From a virus, in the IMG/VR virus record IMGVR_UViG_3300013104_000076, positions 1-22,412 of that record: 22,412 nucleotides of DNA. The stretch is one strand, 5' to 3'. Position 1 is the first letter of the stretch; each line of letters opens with the position of its first letter. Under the pieces are notes generated by a model. That model worked only from the letters and a program-made list of their open reading frames with translations. It was not told the DNA's origin and did no database searches. Made by a program: the position numbers and the translations under genes. Below, piece by piece: positions 19,155-22,412 of this stretch.

Positions 19155-19387
19155 ACATCACCGAGTTTCTGGAAGCCAGGATCGCAGAGGACGAGGAACG
19201 GGCCCGCGACGTTCAGGAGTACGGGGACACTGGTGGCGTGTTTAGCCCCGCCCGTGTCCTTGTCGAGTGCGCGGCGAAACGGGAAGTGCTCAAGTGGGTC
19301 ACCGACTTCACGGTGCTTGAAGCACTCGCCGCCGTCTACCGCGATCATCCAGACCACGATCCGAACTGGGCGCTTGCTGATTCGTAG
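19151..19387 (+). CDS. DUF6221-like protein
   Basis: A 78-aa protein starting with GTG (MNITEFLEARIAEDEERARD). The pattern E-F-L-x-A-R-x-x-E-D-E...DPARVL-like (SPARVLVECAAKREVLKWV) and the C-terminal AAVYRDHPDHDPNWALADS fits the actinobacterial DUF6221 family, common in phages and chromosomes and of unknown function. It is the last gene of the four-base-overlap array. Confidence 0.75.
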   Translation: MNITEFLEARIAEDEERARDVQEYGDTGGVFSPARVLVECAAKREVLKWVTDFTVLEALAAVYRDHPDHDPNWALADS

Positions 19388-19437
19388 CGTTACCAGCACC
19401 AATACGCAATGAGGGCCCAAGAAAGAGGCAAGCAAGC

Positions 19438-19686
19438 ATGCAAGATGATGTTGTCGGGTATAGCGAGTTCGGGCAAACAGCGCATAAGAAGATGTGGGAG
19501 CAAGCCGATGCTTGGGAAAAAGGACCCAAGCCTGACGTTGATGAGCTAATGAGGGTAGTGAAGAAGGTGGCGATCATCGCGGAAGAGAATGAGATTGCCG
19601 GCGATCCTGGCAAATCGCGGATGGCCTACAGCCTCAAGCTGGCGCTACTCCCCGTGATCCACCTGACTAGTAACAAGCGCGACTAG
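19438..19686 (+). CDS. Hypothetical helical protein
   Basis: An 82-aa protein (MQDDVVGYSEFGQTAHKKMW..., then LMRVVKKVAIIAEENEIAGD). It is mostly helical and charged. It stands apart from the array by 50 bases and has a plain purine-rich ribosome site (AAGAGG). A strong terminator follows within seven bases. No family recognised. Confidence 0.6.
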   Translation: MQDDVVGYSEFGQTAHKKMWEQADAWEKGPKPDVDELMRVVKKVAIIAEENEIAGDPGKSRMAYSLKLALLPVIHLTSNKRD

Positions 19687-19692
19687 GGATAA

Positions 19693-19730
19693 GCAAGGGC
19701 CCTCGCTTCGGTGGGGGCCCTTGCGTTTGT
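19693..19730 (+). terminator. Intrinsic terminator of the accessory array
   Basis: GCAAGGGCCC (19693-19702) pairs with GGGCCCTTGC (19715-19724), a perfect 10-bp stem with a 12-base loop, followed by GTTTGT. It separates the accessory array from the attachment region. Confidence 0.85.
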
Positions 19731-19859
19731 GTTGACCGCGCGTTGACACGGTCAACAACCCCCTATCTGCTGTTGGCAGGGTCAACCAAGAATGGCATGG
19801 AATGACTTGCTCTGACACACAGGAATGCCAAAGAGTACCACGCGGCTTGGTAGAATCCG

Positions 19860-19906
19860 CGTGTTCTAGGGATTTCGAAAGGGGTTCAATTCCCCCCATC
19901 TCCACT
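19860..19906 (+). other. attP core: tmRNA (ssrA) 3'-end fragment
   Basis: GGGGTTCAATTCCCC (19881-19895) is a tRNA-type T-arm (stem GGGG/CCCC around TTCAATT), followed by CCATCTCCAC (19896-19905), which can pair with a GGGGAUG 5' acceptor strand as in tmRNA. No tmRNA 5' part or tag frame exists upstream, so this is only the 3' end that restores the host gene after integration. The core lies about 85 bases upstream of the integrase. The tmRNA rather than tRNA identity is inferred from the acceptor sequence. Confidence 0.7.
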
Positions 19907-19911
19907 GATTT

Positions 19912-19940
19912 AGCCCCGGATTTCCGGGGCTTTTTCTTTT
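19912..19940 (+). terminator. Intrinsic terminator after the att core
   Basis: AGCCCCGGA (19912-19920) pairs perfectly with TCCGGGGCT (19923-19931) around a two-base turn, followed by a long T-rich run. It immediately follows the ssrA fragment, so it would give the rebuilt host tmRNA gene a terminator after integration and insulate integrase from upstream transcription. Confidence 0.85.
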
Positions 19941-19990
19941 GGCGTTGACATAAGCGGCGTTTCTGTTGACTCGAATGAGATAATAGGAGC

Positions 19991-21139
19991 ATGGCAAGCA
20001 TCCACAAACGCGGTCCCAAGAAGGACGGCACCTACTCATACCGGCTAATGTGGCGGGATCCAGACTACGGCCCGCGGCACGAAACGTTCCAGGATGAGGC
20101 GGATGCGAACCTGTGGAAGCGGCTGCTGGATGCTAACGGTCAGTCGCTCAGTATTGCTACGTCACTGCATAAAGAGGCTGAGCAGGCGGGTCCCACGATG
20201 CGGGAATTGTTTGAGGAACACTTCAAGCAGTTAACGGACGTTGGACCGTACCAGCTCAAACGGTACAGCCGCGACCTCGATAACCATTTCACCAGCCTGC
20301 TATCCCGTAAGGTTGCCGGGATCACCCGCCGTGACATCACCGCCTGGATTAACGAGATGAAAGCCAAGCCGGGTAGGTATGGTGCGCCGATGTCAGCTAA
20401 GACAATCGCCAACCAGCACGGCCTACTCTCCGCGGCGATGAACACAGCCCTTGTGTACGGTTACCGGACGGACAACCCATGCAAAGGTGTGAAGCTCCCC
20501 AAGTCCACGCACACCGAGGAACCCATCCGGTTCATCACCCGTGATGAGTGGGACGCAATCCTTGGCAACATGGATCCGCATTTCCTGCCGTTCTTCCAAT
20601 TCCTTGTAGGGTCCGGGCTTAGGTTCGGTGAAGCAACGGCACTCAAGGCCGGGGACTTTGAGCTTGACGCTAAGGCTCCCTCAGTTAAGGTCACTAAGGC
20701 ATGGAAGCAGGATGACGTTGGCGGGTACTACGTGGGCGCCCCTAAGACCAAGAAGTCCAGGCGCACAGTATCCCTCGCCCCATCCACTGTGACAGCCATA
20801 CGTAAGGCTGTAGAGCGCGCGGGGGAGGGATACGTGTTCACCCTCAAGGAGGGCGGCGTTATGCGCTCTGGTTCAACGTTCAACCGGGCATGGCAGCCGG
20901 CGCTACTCAAGACGGGTTACACGCCTAGCACTAAGGCGCAACAGGGGAACATGCCCCGCATCCACGACATACGCCATACGCATGCTTCGTGGATGATCTT
21001 CGCTGGCATGGAGATATTCCAACTGTCACGCAGGCTAGGCCACGAAAGCATTACCACAACGATGGACCGGTATTCGGGACTCCTGCCCGATGCTCAGTTC
21101 GCCGCCATCGACATCGCAACCAAAGCCCTAGAGGGTTAG
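19991..21139 (+). CDS. int: Tyrosine integrase (site-specific recombinase)
   Basis: A 382-aa phage integrase. N-terminal arm-binding domain about 1-60 (MASIHKRGPKKDGTYSYRLM), core-binding SAM-like domain about 68-160, and catalytic domain about 178-370 with GSGLRFGEATAL (R211), K252-254 region, HDIRHTHASW (H325, R328), GHESITTTMDRYSG (H351, nucleophile Y361). It would recombine attP with ssrA attB. AGGAG is close before the ATG. It is separated from attP by a terminator and two GTTGAC repeats. Length and motifs are normal, so it is likely active. Confidence 0.95.
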   Translation: MASIHKRGPKKDGTYSYRLMWRDPDYGPRHETFQDEADANLWKRLLDANGQSLSIATSLHKEAEQAGPTMRELFEEHFKQLTDVGPYQLKRYSRDLDNHFTSLLSRKVAGITRRDITAWINEMKAKPGRYGAPMSAKTIANQHGLLSAAMNTALVYGYRTDNPCKGVKLPKSTHTEEPIRFITRDEWDAILGNMDPHFLPFFQFLVGSGLRFGEATALKAGDFELDAKAPSVKVTKAWKQDDVGGYYVGAPKTKKSRRTVSLAPSTVTAIRKAVERAGEGYVFTLKEGGVMRSGSTFNRAWQPALLKTGYTPSTKAQQGNMPRIHDIRHTHASWMIFAGMEIFQLSRRLGHESITTTMDRYSGLLPDAQFAAIDIATKALEG

Positions 21140-21160
21140 CCTTGCTTGGTGGAGGTTACT

Positions 21161-21292
21161 TTGACTGTTGAGGACGAATCGGGCGAGACAGGTTACGTGT
21201 CTGCTGTGGGTGCTGACTATGCGGACGCGTACACGAAAGCGCGGGCACTCATCCCAGACGGATGCCGCGCCATCGCAATCAGGGCCGAATAG
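21161..21292 (+). CDS. Small hypothetical protein after integrase
   Basis: A 43-aa protein starting with TTG (MTVEDESGETGYVSAVGADY..., then LIPDGCRAIAIRAE). The Y-x-x-A-x-x-x-A-x-x-L-I-P-x-G...I-A-I-R pattern looks like a small alpha/beta phage protein. GGAGG lies five bases before the TTG; an in-frame GTG at 21149 has no ribosome site. No function known. Confidence 0.55.
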   Translation: MTVEDESGETGYVSAVGADYADAYTKARALIPDGCRAIAIRAE

Positions 21293-21339
21293 GTAGGCTG
21301 GCAGCTTTTAATTGCCACGCATATTTGAGACACTGGAGT

Positions 21340-21687
21340 ATGCAGCGACTTCGATTTGACGAGTGGGCCGAGGCTCCAGCTAATCATCCGGTATCCCCTG
21401 AGGTCTGCGCCTTCATTCAACCCACGGAGGATGGAGCGGATGTCGCGTGGATCGGGGACCAAATCGTTGGTGAGTTTCGCCCCGCACGCACAGACGATCT
21501 CCGCCCTGAAGCTGTACCGCTGATAGGGCAAACCAGGTTGTGGGAGTTCGTCGGCTACCAAGATGGAGGGCCATACGCCGGACAGGCCATGTGGATGCCG
21601 ATTCCCTTTGTGCCCGGTATCGCATGGGTTCCGGATGAGGACATCCAGCGGAGCCCCGCCGAGGGGACTGACAAGCCAATAGACTGA
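21340..21687 (+). CDS. Hypothetical protein, unknown function
   Basis: A 115-aa protein (MQRLRFDEWAEAPANHPVSP..., then IGQTRLWEFVGYQDGGPYAG and IPFVPGIAWVPDEDI), probably a beta-rich globular domain. No membrane segment or signal peptide. The ATG at 21340 has GGAG very close by, so the ribosome site is poorly spaced. It is the last plus-strand gene, convergent with holin. It could be a lysogenic-expressed cargo gene, but there is no homology to support a role. Confidence 0.55.
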   Translation: MQRLRFDEWAEAPANHPVSPEVCAFIQPTEDGADVAWIGDQIVGEFRPARTDDLRPEAVPLIGQTRLWEFVGYQDGGPYAGQAMWMPIPFVPGIAWVPDEDIQRSPAEGTDKPID

Positions 21688-21714
21688 CGCGGTGCAGCCT
21701 ATAACGCAAGAAAG

Positions 21715-21750
21715 GCCCCCACAATCCTGTGAAGGAAAGTGGGGGCTTCG
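21715..21750. terminator. Bidirectional terminator between convergent genes
   Basis: GCCCCCAC (21715-21722) pairs with GTGGGGGC (21739-21746), with a purine-rich loop and TTCGTT after it; the opposite strand has CTTTC after the stem. It lies between the last plus-strand gene and the holin stop, so it can end both transcripts. Confidence 0.8.
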
Positions 21751-21755
21751 TTGTG

Positions 21756-22010
21756 TCAGGCGGGTGTTTCTTTGGGGGTTACCTTGAGTCGCAGCAGGTA
21801 AGACCCCAACGATGTCAGTAACGACTTGCCGATGAGGATCCCGAACGTCACCCAGAACGCCTCCGTGGTGATGTCATGCTCAGTCAGCAGGCTTGTTAAG
21901 CCAGTGCCGATCAACACCAGGGCGTCAAGGATGATGCCCGTGTACAGTGTCCGCCACGCACGATTCAGCGCGTCAGACTTCACACTAACCGGGGCAGCAT
22001 GATCACCCAT
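21756..22010 (-). CDS. Phage holin
   Basis: An 84-aa protein with two hydrophobic helices, about 22-41 (LYTGIILDALVLIGTGLTSL) and about 52-73 (FWVTFGILIGKSLLTSLGSY), a short charged turn (TEHDITTE) and a basic C-terminus (RLKVTPKETPA). Size, two spans and position directly after the endolysin make a holin the best call. It would open the membrane so that endolysin reaches the wall. The ATG follows the endolysin TAG with no gap, so the two are coupled. Confidence 0.8.
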   Translation of the reverse strand: MGDHAAPVSVKSDALNRAWRTLYTGIILDALVLIGTGLTSLLTEHDITTEAFWVTFGILIGKSLLTSLGSYLLRLKVTPKETPA

Positions 22011-22412
22011 CTACGCGCCAGCCTTGGGTGTGATCTTCGCAATGTCAGACTTGACCTGAGTGAAGTTGTCGTGGATCAGATCCTTGAGGGGCTTACCCTC
22101 AGGCATCGACTTGCCACCATTGAAAATAGCGTCGTATACAGCTACGAGCATGCGGTTCTGTTCGGGAGTCATTTCGTCCTCAGTTTCAGTTGATTCTGTG
22201 ATGTCGCCGGCAGGTCCAACGGATGCCGAGCCAAGGTATGGGAGCGGGTTCACCCGCCCGTAGAAGCGGGCGTTCAAGTTGTACCCGTCAGGTAGAACCT
22301 CGAAGTGCAGGTGAGGTCCGGTGGATCCGCCAGTGTTGCCGGACAGGCCGATAGCGTCACCCTCGTTCACCCAAGAGTTCTTAGGGGCAATGTTCTTGGA
22401 CAGGTGCCCGTA
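22011..22412 (-). CDS. Endolysin with M23 peptidase domain (5' end cut off)
   Basis: The last 133 residues of a peptidoglycan hydrolase; the start lies beyond the window. The visible part begins with YGHLSK, followed by EGDAIGLSGNTGGSTGPHLHF, the LytM/M23 signature with the zinc ligand and catalytic histidines (HLH, local residues 34 and 36; YGH, residue 3). A linker and an acidic segment (ITESTETEDEMTPEQN) lead to a C-terminal helical tail that may bind cell wall or holin. M23 enzymes cut peptide cross-links. A tail-associated lysin is possible, but adjacency to holin favours endolysin. Confidence 0.85.
   Translation of the reverse strand, partial: YGHLSKNIAPKNSWVNEGDAIGLSGNTGGSTGPHLHFEVLPDGYNLNARFYGRVNPLPYLGSASVGPAGDITESTETEDEMTPEQNRMLVAVYDAIFNGGKSMPEGKPLKDLIHDNFTQVKSDIAKITPKAGA

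Larger units (their letters stand above)
19731..19970. repeat. GTTGAC arm-type repeats flanking attP
   Basis: GTTGAC or its complement GTCAAC occurs at 19731, 19742, 19751, 19781, 19944 and 19965. The first and third form an 8-bp inverted repeat (GTTGACCG / CGGTCAAC). Four copies lie on one side of the tmRNA-like core and two on the other, as expected for integrase or excisionase arm-type binding sites. The two right copies resemble -35 boxes, so integrase may repress its own gene. Confidence 0.6.

Noticed and set aside
19731-19905. A complete phage-encoded tmRNA
   Set aside because: Only the 3' T-arm and acceptor are present; upstream is a terminator and a protein gene, with no 5' acceptor half or tag-coding part.
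19965-19985. Integrase promoter made of GTTGACT and GATAATAG
   Set aside because: The two hexamers are only about nine bases apart, too close for a -35/-10 pair, so no promoter is called.
1-22412. CRISPR array
   Set aside because: No regularly spaced direct repeats of 24-40 bases with unique spacers were seen; the repeated boxes found are short operator, arm-site or coding repeats.

Overview
This window is one arm of a temperate siphovirus genome that infects an actinobacterium, most likely an Arthrobacter-like (Micrococcaceae) host. The evidence is moderately high GC, very dense packing, GTG/TTG starts, and protein families typical of actinobacteriophages (DUF7455, DUF6221, DUF4406, YqaJ, HNH). 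It looks like phage DNA carrying attP rather than an integrated prophage: phage genes lie on both sides of a tmRNA (ssrA) 3'-end fragment that sits just upstream of a tyrosine integrase. The host call is an inference.

Layout. (1) From about 14.75 kb down to position 26, the minus strand carries a long early/lytic operon of about 40 genes, mostly joined by ATGA or 1-nt stop/start overlaps. In transcription order it has an early Cro-like regulator, an HNH-AP2 endonuclease, an excisionase-like HTH protein, many small unknown proteins, and a recombination block (YqaJ exonuclease, partner protein, SSB). These are followed by a replication block (initiator-like protein, DnaB-type helicase, Hjc-like resolvase), small proteins, and a nucleotide-metabolism trio (MazG-like, DUF4406, DUF5664). 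After a terminator come a zinc-ribbon protein, a 0.6-kb gene-poor structured stretch, a DnaQ-like exonuclease and a terminal HNH endonuclease. (2) 14.75-15.1 kb is a divergent control region full of AGTATC/GAGTAC repeats. (3) 15.1-16.15 kb (plus) holds the immunity repressor and an ImmA/IrrE metallopeptidase, closed by a strong terminator. (4) 16.22-19.69 kb (plus) is an accessory block: 14 tiny genes chained by 13 consecutive 4-nt overlaps, then one separate gene. (5) 19.7-21.1 kb holds arm-type repeats, attP and the integrase, followed by two small plus-strand genes. (6) From 21.75 kb to the window end, on the minus strand, are a holin and the 3' part of an M23-peptidase endolysin.

How it works together. 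The repressor and the Cro-like protein probably compete at the repeat cluster between them. ImmA may inactivate the repressor, and the integrase and the excisionase-like protein would handle integration at ssrA. Lytic growth uses the initiator plus helicase; no primase or DNA polymerase is present, so host enzymes are presumably used. SSB, YqaJ and the resolvase would serve recombination.

The most unusual parts are the overlapping accessory array, whose C-terminal tails double as Shine-Dalgarno sites for the next gene, a perfect 20-bp inverted repeat below ssb, the structured gene-poor stretch at 1.5-2.15 kb, and the nucleotide-enzyme trio.
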